Assembly (NCBI RefSeq): GCF_023898315.1
Contig: NC_064622.1
Location: forward strand, 350,219,234-350,283,233
DNA from: Schistocerca nitens
Taxonomy: Eukaryota > Arthropoda > Insecta > Orthoptera > Acrididae
DNA length: 64,000 bases
Direction of reading: 5' to 3'
Positions 32,941 to 44,780 of the stretch are shown piece after piece (within the stretch, counting starts at the first letter, position 1; each line of letters starts with the position of its first letter). The position numbers and the translations under genes are program-made. The notes beneath the pieces were generated by a model. That model ran no database searches. It was not told the origin of the DNA and was given only the letters and a program-made list of their open reading frames with translations.

Positions 32941-34242
32941 AAAAAACCTCTCAGAAATGACATTTTCTCTTTGTCATTCTATGTTTCAGACAAATCATTA
33001 AATTCCCTAATGAAATCCAGTGGATGCACTCCCACATATGGTTCAAAATTATTAAATTTCTTACAACTGACAAATGACGGACTGTTTGGGACACTACATA
33101 CTCTATGCTTTAGATTTTGTACCTATTCCATCTTTTTCTCTTTTTCGGCCAATTTTGAATCAACAGTTTTATTTACTTTTACCAGTTTTGCCTCTACCAC
33201 TACTGCACACTTGGTTTCTACCTCCATTTCAAAATCATTTTTAATCTGATCTATTTGGTTTTCAAGTTTAACACTGTTTTCAACATAGAATTTCCTGGCA
33301 GCTTTGACCTCATCTTCACACTGTTTTTCAGAAGCCTCCACCTTCCTACTATAGTCACCACAAAGCTTCTTTCTCTCTTCTACACATTTACTACTCATAA
33401 ATGGTAATTTCTCATTAGTGTTATGTACTACTGTCTTTATCCTTTCATCACAATCTTTAGCTACCGCTTCAATCTTCTTATTCAATTCTAAAAGATTAGA
33501 GCTGACTACCTTAATATCCTTTTTAATTTATTTCTTCAGTTCATCCTTTAAGTTAACCATGTCACTTCTAATGCTATCAATTTTCTTTTCCATCCTAATA
33601 ATGTCTTCTTTCATACTACTTTCCATCCTATTCATGTCTTCTTTCATATTACCAATGTCTTCTTTTGTACTCATATTACTCAAACTACTCATAATTTCCA
33701 TTAACATCACTTCCAATTTTCCATCTGCCACAAACTTTTGCCTTTTTATCATTTCATCTACAATAGGACTTTCGTCCCCACCATTCAAAGCTACATCCAG
33801 GTCTGATTTACAATCTCTATCATCTACAGAACCAGTCTCCTACTGTCCCTCCATCTACACTGTCTTGTTCATTAAGGTCACTCATTATGTATCACTTAAT
33901 ACAAAACAGCTTTTGCAACGAATTACCTTGCTTTTTATCACTCATCTGCTGCTGCTCTGCTGTCGTTATTTCGACTTGTCGCCTGCTGTAAGTTGTAATG
34001 CTCTCGGCGAGGCATCTTGTTTATCTCGACCAGCTGTGTCCACCTGCATGCTACTGGCTGCTCCTGTACTCAGTGGCTGCTTCCATAGAACCCCCTCACT
34101 GATTGGCTGCTGTCATACTGTGACCATGAAACCCAAGTGCTGATTGGCTGTTGCATCACTGTACTGTAAAATGCTCTTGGTTTCACTGTTCAAAATTCCT
34201 AAGTCCTAGTTTATTGTGCCCACATACAATATTCCTCACCCA

Positions 34243-35233
34243 TGGTTCGCCTCCTTTGTTTCTTCATTGATTGTTGACCTCGGTGTTGATATACTGGCTA
34301 AAGAAAAAAAAAGGGGGGTGGACGTGCAGTACTGTCTTCTGTAAATGATGTAGCTGACAGATGCATAGTTGCGTTTCACAGTCTTTTACTTTCACTTTTT
34401 AACCCCCCCCCCCCTCCACCCCCCCCCCAAATACAAAGTGCACTACAGTTCTAACTTCCTATAAGCCTCATTAATAGTTAGCAGGCGAACTATCCACATA
34501 CTGCTACAATACTTTACTATTGAACATCTACGACCAGTAAAGGCCTAACCACAAAGTTCACAGTTCTTGAAGAATAGAAATGTACATATGTAACAGACAC
34601 TTCACTGTTTTAACACACTTATTTCACAGTTAAAGTATAAGCGTTGTTGTCGTTCTAACAGGCTTCTCGTCTGAAACTCGGCCGTGGACTGACTGACTCG
34701 TGACCAAAAATCGGGACTTATATATCATCACAATAATAGGTGCTGAAACTACACATTCTTTGAAGTTTAATTTACAGAAATGACAATTAAAACTTAACTC
34801 ATTAAATTAACTGACTACATAAAAACGTTGGTCTTTTTAACAGTTTCTTCTACTACAACGGTTAAGCCGAATTATTGGTTTAACTCGTGAAATTAACAAA
34901 TATAGTTCTGCGGACAATACTTTGGACAAAACTATTAATTACTTTGGAATTAATTAAGGGCTGGCTTTGCTAACATGTTTTTGAAGAGACCAAATAGATA
35001 CTTCAAGATTACTAGCATTTTGTCTTCCAAATGTTTACAATTGTTACAGAATTTATATTTGTTATATTCTTTCAAACTGAGGACCAACCTTTCCCTTTCA
35101 TGAAAAATACAGACTATGTTCATGTATGTTAATGCTAATAAGTTCAAAAATGAAAAAAAAAAAAAAAACAATTTAAGTAGGCAGATGGCAAAACAAGAGG
35201 GAAAGAAAAAATACCCCAGCTTGCTTCGTCACA
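34243..35233 (-). mobile_element. 5' LTR of fossil A
   Basis: About 990 bp from TGTGACG to an ACCA end, followed on the minus strand by a TGGGTGAGG leader. Its last ~160 bp match the left edge of the interval. A C-rich run at 34403-34429 is an expansion not seen in the left copy. The similarity at the two ends is clearly imperfect, so the insertion is old. Confidence 0.6.
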
Positions 35234-35237
35234 AATA

Positions 35238-36510
35238 TCCTTGACACTGATTTGTTGTAGACTCTTAGAACATATTTTGAGCTCAAACATAATGAGGTAT
35301 CTTGAACGGAATGAACTCCTCAATGGCAACCAGCATGGATTTCAAAAACATCAACCACTTGAAACCCAACTCATACTTTTCTCACATGACACACTGAAAG
35401 TTTTGGATCAAGGCAACCTGATACATCTGTTTCTTGATTTCCAAAAAGCATTTGACTCGGCACCCCACCTACACATATTGTCAAAAGGGGTATCAAGTGA
35501 AATCTGTGACAGGTTTGAGGACTTTGTGGTAGGAAGGGCACTGCACGTTATCTCGGATGGAGAGTCATCCTCAGATGTAGAAGTAACTTCAGGTGTACTC
35601 CAGGGCAGTGTGCTGGGACCCTTGCTGTTCATGTTGTATATTAACAACCTTGCAGACAATATTAATACTAAAATCAGACTTTTTTGCAGATGATGCAGTT
35701 ATCTATAATGAAGTACTAGCTAAGAGAAGCTGCATAAATATTTCGTCAGATCTTGATCCAACATGCTGCAGAGTTTGGCAACTTGCTCTAAATGTTCAGA
35801 AATGTAAAATTTTGCACTTCACAAAACAAAAAATGTAGTATCCTATGACTAAAATATTAATGAGTTACTGCTGGAATCAGACAACTTGTACAAATACCTG
35901 GGTGTAACACTTTATATGGATATGAAATGGAATGGTCATGTAGGTTCAGTCGTGGGCAAAGCAGGTGGTAGACTTTGTCTTATTTGTAGAATACTGGGGA
36001 AGTGCAATCAGTGTACAAAAGACATTGTTCACAAATCACTCATGCAACTGGTTCTAAAATATTGCTCAAGTATGTGGGACCCATACCAGACAGGACTAAC
36101 AGGAGATATTGAACATATACAGAGAAGGGCAGCATGCATGAATGGTCATAGGTTTCTTTAATTTGTGGGATAGTGTCACAGAGATACTGAAGGAACTGAA
36201 GTGTCAGAATCTTGAAGACAGACATAAACTACCCAGAGAAAATCTATTAACAAAGTTTCAAGAACAGTCTTTAAATAATTACCCTGGAATGTACTACAAC
36301 CCCTTATATATCACTCACATAGGGATCATGAGGATAAGATTAGAATAATTTCTGCATGCAGAGAGGCATTCAAACAATCATTCTTCCCACACTCTATACA
36401 TGAATGGAACAGAAAGAAACTCCAATAACTGATACAATGTGATGTACCCTCTGCCTTGCATCTCGTGGTGGTTTGCAGAGTATAGATTCAGATACGGATG
36501 TAGATGTAAT
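35238..36510 (+). mobile_element. CR1/Jockey-like LINE, 3' half
   Basis: Resumes the LINE broken at 23946. Peptides: LICCRLLEHILSSNIM, FLDFQKAFDSAPH, LQGSVLGPLLFMLYINN, then ADDAVIY in another frame, YKYLGVTLYMDMKWN, CSSMWDPYQTGLTG and SIHEWNRKKLQ. Several frameshifts are present. The end shows the GTAGATGTA-type short tandem tail near 36500. This is probably one of the commonest LINE families of the host. Confidence 0.85.
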
Positions 36511-36519
36511 GCTTACTTC

Positions 36520-36894
36520 CTCATAATTAAGAAAATTAAGAACTTTTGCCATTCTTCTCATTGCATACATTCATTTTCTTGATTTTTGGCATAAGAATTC
36601 AATATGATACTCCCACAAGAGATACCTGTTTACCATTACACCAAGGAAATCATCCAATTTTATTTCTGTACCATCATCAAACACAACACTCCACTGCACT
36701 TCATCCAGTTCATTAGACATGTTTTAGCAATACTTAAGCTTGAGTGATTGTTTTGGAATGAATTTTTGAATCCAAGTGAGACACAAGAACAATTTTGGGC
36801 CAGATCATTCATGTTGGGTGCACAATTAACACCTGTTGTGTCATCTGCATAGTTAAATGCCTTGCTGTTGTGTTCTGCTGGCAGATCATTGAAA
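36520..36894 (-). mobile_element. LINE fragment (polymerase palm), part 2
   Basis: Minus-strand peptide KAFNYADDTTGVNCAPNM, followed by FDDGTEIKLDDFLGVMVNRY and LLWEYHIEFL, shows the YADD active site and the next conserved block of a CR1/Jockey-like polymerase. It continues the fragment at 41022-41345, from which it is separated by a pogo-type element. Confidence 0.7.
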
Positions 36895-37145
36895 CAGTAG
36901 AACGCTGTTTATATGAACATGTCATCTGAACGACCACTTAACTGAACTGTTACTCACTCACATATGCCACCCTCCCCCTGCTACGGTCTTGCATCCTCCC
37001 ACCCACCAACTTTCCCCCGCCTCCCTCTCCCCATCCCCCCAGTCCACAACATCAATGCCGAGTTGCCGAAGATTGTTGTAACTTTTCGCTGTCTGTCATG
37101 ATCACTTGTGTTAGTTTTGCCTCATAAAATAAACTTGTGATTAAT

Positions 37146-37334
37146 ATGTCTAAACATAAATGTATTGTCCTGTCTTTGAGAAATAAATATGAAGTTAATA
37201 AAAAGTTTGTGGAAGCTGAATCTGCAACCAAGAGATCTAATGAGTACAAAGTTGGTAAGCCAACAATCACAGATACAAAAAAAGGGCCATGCATCACAAA
37301 TTTTATGTCTAAGCTTAATTCTATTGACCGATAG
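37146..37334 (+). pseudogene. pogo/Tigger transposase, N-terminal HTH part
   Basis: MSKHKCIVLSLRNKYEV, followed by ESATKRSNEYKVGKPTITDT and FMSKLNSID, matches the CENP-B-type helix-turn-helix start of Tigger/jerky-like transposases. Past the stop at 37332, decayed pieces continue to about 37760, including ETGLNLKALPRKTL-like sequence that contains the first catalytic Asp region in intact relatives. Dead by several stops and shifts. Confidence 0.75.
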
Positions 37335-37764
37335 ATAAGTTGTGAAACTACAAAGCACTATATGAACAAGGATCTGGATGATGCTGTTTACAACTGGTGT
37401 ACACAAAAAATGTAGCAAGGATATCCTTTCGCTGTTCTCATTCTATGTTAAAAGATAATCTGATTTAATGACAGTCTTGGAGGGCTATCGAATTTTAAAG
37501 CAAGCAAGGGCTGATTAAGATACTTTCAGTCAAGACAAGGCATTTATGAACTTCAAATACAAGGACAATAACTGTTTGCTGATTTTTCAGCAGCTGATCC
37601 TTTCAAAACCAAACTGAGGAATATATTGAGGGACGCACAATATGCTCTCCAAAATGTTTACATTCTAGTGAGACTGGGCTAAATTTGAAAGCTTTGCCAA
37701 GAAAGACCCTTGTTTCACATCATGAATTAGTAACACCTGGTCCTAAAATATGCAAGGATCATAA

Positions 37765-38227
37765 TACGTTTGTTTGTGTGGCTATCTTCTGCAGCAGCTG
37801 TTGACATCTGTTATTGTAATTTATCTGTCTTGAGCTGACTGCAATGTAATGAAAAAGAATTACACCAGATGCATTTTGCTTTTATTTACAAAGCATCTTC
37901 TGTGGTATTCTGTAAATTGGATACACACATCTGTATATTTATTTTTTGATTCTTTTAGGTTAAAAACAGTGTTTTCTTTATAAAGTTGGTCTGCAAGCTA
38001 CTTACGATGTTTTCTTTACATAATCTGCTCTTTACGCTCTTGCTAGCAGCGGTTGGTGATGACAGGCTTCATTTCATATCTGCAGTTTTTGACATTTTGC
38101 ATTATTTCCTGCCTTGCACTATTTACAATTGGCTTTCTTAGCTGTTTTTCTTTCATCACTGCCACAGTGTTTATGCCTATTTATTTGTTTTCATTCATGC
38201 TGTGAGTGTTGCCAGCCTATGAAACAA

Positions 38228-38313
<86 letters not shown>

Positions 38314-38738
38314 AGTGAAACTGTCATGCTTGTAGGTGGAAACATATGTATCTTGCATCACATGTATTGCATTTCAGTTGGTATATTCATGATGGATGAT
38401 GCAGATCAATTTTTTGTATTGTTTTTGGGAAGTATTTCTGAATTGAGTTGTTGGTTTGGTGTGCTATTTTTATGCCTTGTTTTTTGAAAATATTTGGATA
38501 GTCTTTGTGTGTATTTGTGGTTGTATGTCATTGTGTGCCATCTTTTACTTTCTGTTTCTTTCACACTTTGTGTTGTTTCTATTCTTGAATTTTGTGTATT
38601 TGTTTGTGTGTGGTTTTGTCCTTGTGTTTTTGACAGTTGGGTGTTTGTTCTTTTCTGTTCTTGATTTTCTTGTTCAGCTTTTTTACTAAGTTCTCTTTGT
38701 ATCCATTGTTTGTGGCTGTTGATTTTGAGAATTGGTGC
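37765..38738. other. No gene; compound microsatellite, T/G-rich sequence
   Basis: Holds the (GT)n(GA)n tract at 38231-38311 and T/G-rich sequence whose frames are low complexity. It lies inside the pogo-like element but has no transposase similarity that I can see. Confidence 0.45.
38231..38311. repeat. (GT)18(GA)22-type compound microsatellite
   Basis: An uninterrupted GT run (38231-38267) passes directly into a GA run ending at 38311. Confidence 0.98.
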
Positions 38739-38739
38739 G

Positions 38740-40412
38740 TTGTTATTGTTATTTATTGAGCATCCATTTTATCATATACAATGATATAGAAGTTGTCATG
38801 TTACATTATATGAGTTTGTAATTATACAGTAAATTAACGACATAGATCTATGGTGGTAAAACATATATAAATATGTACCTCATGCAGCGTATAGTAGAGA
38901 ATAACAAAACAAACAATAATTAATTATTTATAGTACATACTATTTTCATACATTTATTTTTCAGTTATGACTTATCATTATCATTGACCACTATAGTATA
39001 AAATAACAGAACAAACAATAATTAATTAATTACAGTGTGCATAGGCAGACTATTTTCATCCATTTGTTCAAATATGAATTATTATTATCATTGACCACTA
39101 TGTCACTATGTTCTGAAAATCCACGTACTCTGTAACACTGTAAAAACATTCTCTTAATAACATTTTTTAAGCTCAACTTATCTGTCTTTTTGATGCTTAA
39201 GGGAAGAGCACTAAAAAGAATTTTGGGGTGATACATTGCACTTTTGTGATATTGGGCTGTTTTGTGTGTTTCTCTGTGGAAATCATTCCTGTGTCTTGTT
39301 GGGTAGTCATGGCACTCACTATTTAAAGAAGAAAATTGGGGGTGAGACTTGAAAAAGCAGATACTTTCATAGATATATAAAGATGGAAGCGACATTATTT
39401 GAAATTCTTTGAAAATTTCCCTGCAGGGCTCTCTTGGTGCAGCCCCTTTCATTATTCTTAATGCTCGTTTTTGAATAATGAATTACCAGTTTGCCAGACT
39501 TGAATTACCCAAAATAAGACACCATACCGCAATAGACTATGCATAAGAAAAAAATAAGCACATATTACTGTATTTTCACTGCAGCAGTTTTTCAGCATTC
39601 TGAGTATGTAGCAGCATGTACTTAGCTTTTTATTGAGCATTTCAATATGTTTATCCCACTTTAGATGCTCGTATAACCAAATACCTAAAAATGTTGTGTT
39701 TGAAGTGTGTAAAATCTTCTGATCACCAAGTTTCAAAACTATATTGGGCTTTACTTTATTCGATATGTGGCTGAAATTCATCCATACTGTTTTTTTTCTC
39801 ATTTACAAATAGACAGTTATCTCTAAACCATTTTCCTGCTTCTTCTTTTGTTATTTCTACTTTGTGTTTGCAAGTCAGTCTCATTTTGAGCTTTAATAAA
39901 TAGACTTGTATCGGCGCATACAATACAGCATTAGCTAGTGTTAAACAGTTTGGTAGGTCATCTATGAAAATCAAGAACAAGAGGGGTCCCAGCACAGAAC
40001 CTTGTGGCACTCCATTACTAACTTTCTTATTTTCTGAAAAGTAAGAGGTTCCTTCGTGAACTATTTCTACTTTCTGGTATCTGTCTGACAGGTATGATTT
40101 AAACCAGCTGTGAAGAGTACCACGTACACCATAGCAATATAGTTTCTCAAGCAATAATTCATGATCAATAACATCAAATGCCTTTGATAAATCTAAAAAC
40201 ACCCCACAGTTTACTTTGTTATGATCTATAGAGATCAGGAGAAGTTTTAGGAAATTATATACAACTGTTTCAGTTGACCTATTTTTTCTGAACCCATTTT
40301 GCTCACTGACTAATATTCTACTTGTGTTCAGGAAAGCAGAGAGTCTTTCATGCATTATTCTTTCAATAACTTTTGAGAAGCAGGATATCAAGGATATGGG
40401 TCTGAAGTTTTT
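38740..40412 (-). pseudogene. LINE, 5'-truncated, broken polymerase
   Basis: Peptides on the minus strand in order: RPISLISCFSKVIERIMHE, NGFRKNRSTETVV, GVFLDLSKAFDVIDHELLLE and SNGVPQGSVLGPLLFLIFID (39756-40391), then GIWLYEHLKWDKHI and LSTCCYILRM (39458-39802), then PREPCREIF and HDYPTRHRND (39030-39452). Sequence around the YADD site is missing and the frame shifts at least twice. The 3' untranslated region holds a tandem duplication (38900-39100), and the tail is (AATAAC)n at 38740-38757. Protein similarity groups it with the LINE at 44726-46360. Confidence 0.85.
38893..39102. repeat. Tandem duplication (~105 bp x 2) in a LINE 3' UTR
   Basis: AATAACAAAACAAACAATAA at 38900 recurs as AATAACAGAACAAACAATAA at 39002, and ATTATCATTGACCACTAT recurs at a similar distance (38977 and 39084). 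Confidence 0.75.
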
Positions 40413-40454
40413 TTACATCATGAGGATCAATTGCCATCAGTGTGATGAAGAAGA

Positions 40455-40527
40455 CGGTTAATAGTACCTCTTGTTTCACATTCTTTGATAGCTTACCAAT
40501 GGCACCAATAATTTTCATTCCAGAAAC
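40455..40527 (-). mobile_element. Protease scrap related to fossil A
   Basis: About 70 bp (including CCAATGGCACCAATAATTTT) match 28875-28945, the protease region of fossil A. It is only a fragment, next to the truncated 5' end of the LINE at 38740-40412. Confidence 0.7.
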
Positions 40528-40529
40528 TT

Positions 40530-40890
40530 TATGTTCAAGAATGGAGGAGTGTTGACAATGCAGATCAATGATACCAAATCATGCAGGACAGTGAAATTTT
40601 AAACCTCATCACTGACACTGCCATCATGACATCAACTAGTGGCCCAGCAAATGAAGATGAAACCGTACCGGCTGCTTCTGAAGCATTTCATTCTTTAAAG
40701 CTCAAGATGAATGCTACCAGTATCTGTCCTGAAAAAAGAGAGTGACTTAACTGCTCATAAGCTGGTAAGCTTCCTTAGACAGACCAAAATTAAGGACTTA
40801 TTTAAAATGTTAGTACCATAAAAGTGTACTGTACATGCAAAATGTTGCATTCCTGCTGTACTTATATTTGTAATAATAAAAGATATTTAT
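40530..40890 (+). pseudogene. pogo/Tigger transposase, C-terminal remnant (tentative)
   Basis: An acidic stretch with EEWRSVDNADQ, then DTAIMTSTSGPANEDETVPA and EAFHSLKLKM, has the composition of Tigger/jerky C-termini. It lies just inside the right terminal repeat in the expected orientation. The assignment rests mostly on position. Confidence 0.45.
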
Positions 40891-41021
40891 CTTATTATAA
40901 ATATATATATAGTTGTCATAGTTAAATTAGTAAATGAAAGTATACAGTTCAATTATCCAAATAAACCATTTTTCCAAACACCCATGTCCCCAAACTAGTT
41001 CGGGTAATCAGTGCTCTACTG

Positions 41022-41345
41022 TATATAATATCAACAACAGAGGTCCCGGAATTGATACTTGGAGCTGGACTGGAGTTGTACTTCTTGATAGTGTCGCCCA
41101 CTTCGTGTGTGACTTGTGTGACCTGATATTTGTCTTGTAGGTATGACTGTGTGAAATCTTTGGCTATTGCTCTTATACCTTGTTTCCAGTTTATCAAGCA
41201 GCACTTGCAAGACACTGTGTCAAACGTGCGGGATAGAGCCAGACATAAATATGTTACCCTTTCTTTTTCATCTGACTTCATAAATATTGTAGTACTAGGT
41301 TGTAAATGGCAGATGTTGCTGGGTAGCCTGATCCACATATCACCA
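41022..41345 (-). mobile_element. LINE fragment (polymerase fingers), part 1
   Basis: The minus-strand frame has LALSRTFDTVSCKCCLINWK, FTQSYLQDKYQVTQVTHEVG and SINSGTSVVDIIY, a decayed match to the (S)xAFDxVxH and PQGSVLGP region. The following block, with YADD, is found on the other side of the pogo-like element at 36520-36894. Confidence 0.65.
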
Positions 41346-43084
41346 CACAGTGGCCACTAACCCGTGGCTACTAATGCAATAATTTGTGGCAGATTTCTGA
41401 CCACTTCTTATTACTTTTGCTAAAAGTGTGGGTAGCAACACTACACCACCTTTTAACTAAACAGTTGAGTCTATTCAGAACTTCACACTGATGTTACCAA
41501 ACAGGCAAAAATCATCCCATCGTTGTCCCAGTACACTCAATAATAATTTTGACTTAACCACAAGGCATTTTTCCATATTTTGATGCATTCTATGGCACCA
41601 AAAGGTTTCCTCAAAGCAATTGTTGTATTGAATGTTATTCTAAGTCATCCATCATTCATGAAGGTGATGAAGGCAATGTCTTTAAATAAGAACTGTCCAC
41701 ATTCTTCGGGGTAGCCTTGAATGCCAAGGGCTTTTTTTTTTTTTTTTTTTTTAATGTTCGTAGTCTAATGTGCCATTGTAAAGTGGTTTAGATGTGATGT
41801 GATATTGCAGCTATTAATTGTACAGGTCTTACACAATTCCAGTAGGTGGGGACTATTAATCCTTGCAATACAAGACTGGGAGGAGGGTAGGGGAGGAGAT
41901 ACTACCTACCCACCTGCTACCCACCTGTTGAAAATATTGTAATCTAGTCAGTTACTTAGATTGTAAAGTTTTTGAAAAAATATTTATTGTTTCTAATGAA
42001 TTCTTCTACCTGATTTCATAAGTTCATAAGTTTCATAAGTTTTCCAGTTAAATATGACCCAAATTTTAATTCTCTGTAGTAGATGTAACTTTCCCCAACA
42101 AATAATGTAATCAATATTTTCAGGTTCAGGACCTTACTGACACATCAGTATCTCTTTAAGAAGTATACTGTGAGTAAAAGTCAACAAAAATTCACAAACT
42201 TTGAATTTTTTTAAATTTTTTTAAGGGTGTTCATAAAGCACACCCTCTTGGCAGTACACATTACCGAAACTGTGTTGATGTTGCTAAGAGTGTCCTAAAC
42301 AATATATTCATGTTCTGAACCTTACTAATACATGAGGACCTCTTTAGAAAGTCTGTTGTTAGTATAATTAAACAACAATTAAGAAATTGATTTTTTTTTT
42401 TAATTTTCCCTTGTCAGTAATGCACGTTATTAAAAATATATTAGTATTGCTAGGGTTAACGATGTGATCATGGAGTTTTCATGCAAATGCTGCTGTGTTT
42501 GCTGGGAAGTTTTGAGAGGATTTAAATTCAGTACAAACATTGATCAGTCCACTCTTCACACTTTCATTCTGTTTTGAGCAATAAATAACAACAATAAAAG
42601 CTAACTTCTTAAATTCTTTAAATTGAGCACATACCCCTCATTCTCTTAACCCCTTCACACATATTGGACCACAGACTATACACATTATTAGATCAATCTC
42701 GTTGTAGATTGTCATATGGGTAGAACTCTGAATTAAGATAAACTGTAGTGTTTGCTAAATTAGTGACGAATTCAATCAAAGCACATTTGCAGCTTGCTTT
42801 CCTACCTGTTTGAAATGCAAGTAAGATGAATCATGGTATTTCTAATTGAGCTGATGTTTTAATAGTCCATGATTGTCAGGATGCACTTGGAAGTACAGGA
42901 AATCCAAAGAGCTCCAATGATCTCAAATTTAAAGGTAACGACAAGAATTTTTAAAAGTTTTCTGAATTAGTTGCATAGCTGTAGGGCAGTTTCCAAACTA
43001 ATTTGCCAAGCAAAGGCTTGTTCTCTTCAGGATTGGTAGCACCTCCTTGGATATATGCATTACCATCTGTACCACTTCATACAA
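41346..43084. other. No recognised gene
   Basis: The first ~60 bp (41345-41405) match part of the LTR-like repeat near 11740-11800. A T run of about 22 lies at 41731-41752. The rest is AT-rich and unassigned. Confidence 0.45.
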
Positions 43085-44285
43085 CACTGAGGTGACAAAA
43101 GTCATGGGATAGTGATTGCACTTATACAGATGGTGGTAGTATCTTGTGCACAAGGTATAAAAGTGCAGCTCATTGCCAGTGCAGTCACCTGTACTCAGGT
43201 GATTCATATCAAAATGTTTCCAATTATGACTGCATGGCAGGAATTAACCGACTTTGAACATAGAATGGTAGTTGGAGTTAGTCGAAAGGGATATATCATT
43301 TTGAAATTGTTAGGGAATTCAGTATTCTGAGATCCATAGTGTGAAGAGTGTGCCGAGAATACAAAATTTCAGGCGTTACCTCTCACCATGGACAATGCAG
43401 TGGTCAACGGCCTTCACATAATGACTAAGTGCAACAGCATTTGCTTAGAGTTACCAGTGCTAAAAGACAAGTGATACTATGTCAAATAACCACAGAAATC
43501 AATATGGGATATACGACAAAATTATCTGTTAGGACATGCAGTGAAATTTGGCATTAATGGGCTATGGCAGCAGGCAGCCTATGTGAGTTCCTTTGCTAAC
43601 AGCACAACATCACCTCAAGCACTTTTCCCAGGCTCGTGACCATATTGGTCGGACCCTAGAAACTGGAAAACTGTGGCATGGTCAGATGAGCCTCAATTTT
43701 AGTTAGTAAAAGCTCATGGTTGGGTTTGAGCATGATGCAAACTTCATGAAGCCACGGACCCAAGTTGTCAACAAGGCTCTGTGAAAGCTGGTGATGGCCC
43801 AATATTGGCATGAGCTGTGTTTGCATGGAATGCAATAGGTCCTCTGGTCCAACTGAATTCGATGTTGGGAGACATGGAGACCATTTGCAGCCATTCATGG
43901 ATTTCATGTTCGGAAACAAGGATGGAATTCTTATGAATGACAATGTGCCATGTCATTGGGCCACAATTGTTCACAATAGGTTTGAAGAACATTCTGGACA
44001 ACTCAAGCAAATTATTTGGCCACCCAGATCACTTGACATGAATCCCATCGAACTCTTATGTAACTTAATAAAGAGACCAGTTCATGCACAAACTCCTGCA
44101 CTGACAACACTTCCACAATTATGGACAGCTACAGAGGCAGAGCCAGCATGGCTCAATATTTCTGCAGGGACTTCCAACAACTTCTTGAGTCCATGCCATG
44201 TTGAGTTGCTGCACTACGCAATGCTGGGCAAAAGGAGATTTGACAGAATATTAAGATGTATCCCATGACTTTTGTCATCTCACTG
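43085..44285 (+). mobile_element. Tc1-like element, third family, decayed
   Basis: Terminal inverted repeats of about 28 bp are clear: GAGGTGACAAAAGTCATGGG at the left and the complement of CCCATGACTTTTGTCATCTC at the right, with TA at 44286. The element is about 1.2 kb. It differs from both other Tc1-type families in the window. Confidence 0.88.
43211..44268 (+). pseudogene. Tc1-like transposase pseudogene
   Basis: Begins MFPIMTAWQELTDFEHRMVV (helix-turn-helix start) and keeps WSDEPQF (first Asp), MNDNVPCHWAT (second Asp) and WPPRSLDMNPIELL (Glu). Many stops and frameshifts lie between them. The last 152 codons (43810-44268) are open. It is not functional. Confidence 0.85.
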
Positions 44286-44286
44286 T

Positions 44287-44725
44287 AAAGTAATTTCCTG
44301 CTTAACAAGAATGTACTTCATGTTTTCAAGATAACTTATGAACTTTTCAGAGATATCCATGTTCTAAACCATTGGCACTTGTCTGCTTATGCCAGTTCGT
44401 CCATAAACCATCCTGCATATTCTAAACTGTTCAAGACCGATTTTGATGTTGAAACATGTTTTCAAGGTTGATGCAGTATCTACATTCCAACTGTGACTAA
44501 TTTCATCCCATACCAGTTCACATCAAATTTCCTGAAACAGGAAAGTGAATGTGTTACATGTAAGATGGGGTTTTGCTGCAGTGCTTCAATTCTTTTCACA
44601 AATTTCCCCTCCATAGCAAACTGTTGCCTGGAATGGTCAAAGCATCTTGGTGCTTCATAACTATGCAGGCTTTTCATTCCTGACGAATGTCACTGAAGCA
44701 AAAGGTTCGTGCAGGAAGTATTCCT
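44287..44725. other. No recognised feature
   Basis: Between the Tc1-like element and the LINE tail; nothing recognised. Confidence 0.4.
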
Positions 44726-44780
44726 GTATTGTATTGTATTGTATTTTTATTGATCCAGGCAATCATAGTATTGTACAGCT

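Larger units (their letters stand above)
28771..34140 (-). pseudogene. Gag-protease region of fossil A (interrupted)
   Basis: In minus-strand order: a lysine/glutamate-rich coiled coil (33,123-33,788), a capsid-like part on either side of the LINE at 30310-32940 (peptides such as HPLDFIREFNDLSET and WAAQVADSCTSWQSFEKAFF), a Glu/Asp-rich region (29,036-29,503), and a retropepsin start with LLDSGSDLN near 29,030. Family: Gypsy-like. It carries several breaks and is not functional. Confidence 0.65.
23947..35233 (-). mobile_element. Gypsy-type LTR retrotransposon fossil A (11.3 kb with nested insertions)
   Basis: The interval interrupts a LINE and is flanked by a 4-bp duplication, AATA, at 23943-23946 and 35234-35237. 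Its minus-strand ends are TGTGACG at 35233 and GGTTACA at 23947, the TG...CA form of LTRs. About 160 bp at the left edge (23965-24110) match 34255-34400 in the right LTR. Parts seen: LTR (34243-35233), gag-like regions, and a protease. Nested inside are a foldback, a Penelope-like element, an inverted LINE and a long LINE. Polymerase is not seen. It is old and multiply broken. Confidence 0.75.
36895..41021 (+). mobile_element. pogo/Tigger-like DNA transposon with nested insertions
   Basis: The left end CAGTAGAACGCTGTTTAT pairs with the right end, whose complement is CAGTAGAGCACTGATTAC (about 18 of 24 terminal bases match). TA follows the right end at 41022. Transposase pieces at 37146-37760 and about 40530-40760 are in order on the plus strand. 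A LINE (38740-40412) and a scrap of retropepsin sequence lie between them. It is inserted in a LINE, whose two parts flank it. Confidence 0.75.

Noticed and set aside
33418-34143. 241-codon Ser/Leu-rich plus-strand frame
   Set aside because: Antisense of the gag coiled-coil region of fossil A; hydrophobic composition results from reversing Lys/Glu codons.
38114-38689. Cys/Phe-rich plus-strand frames as a small membrane protein
   Set aside because: T/G-rich low-complexity sequence and the GT/GA microsatellite explain the composition.
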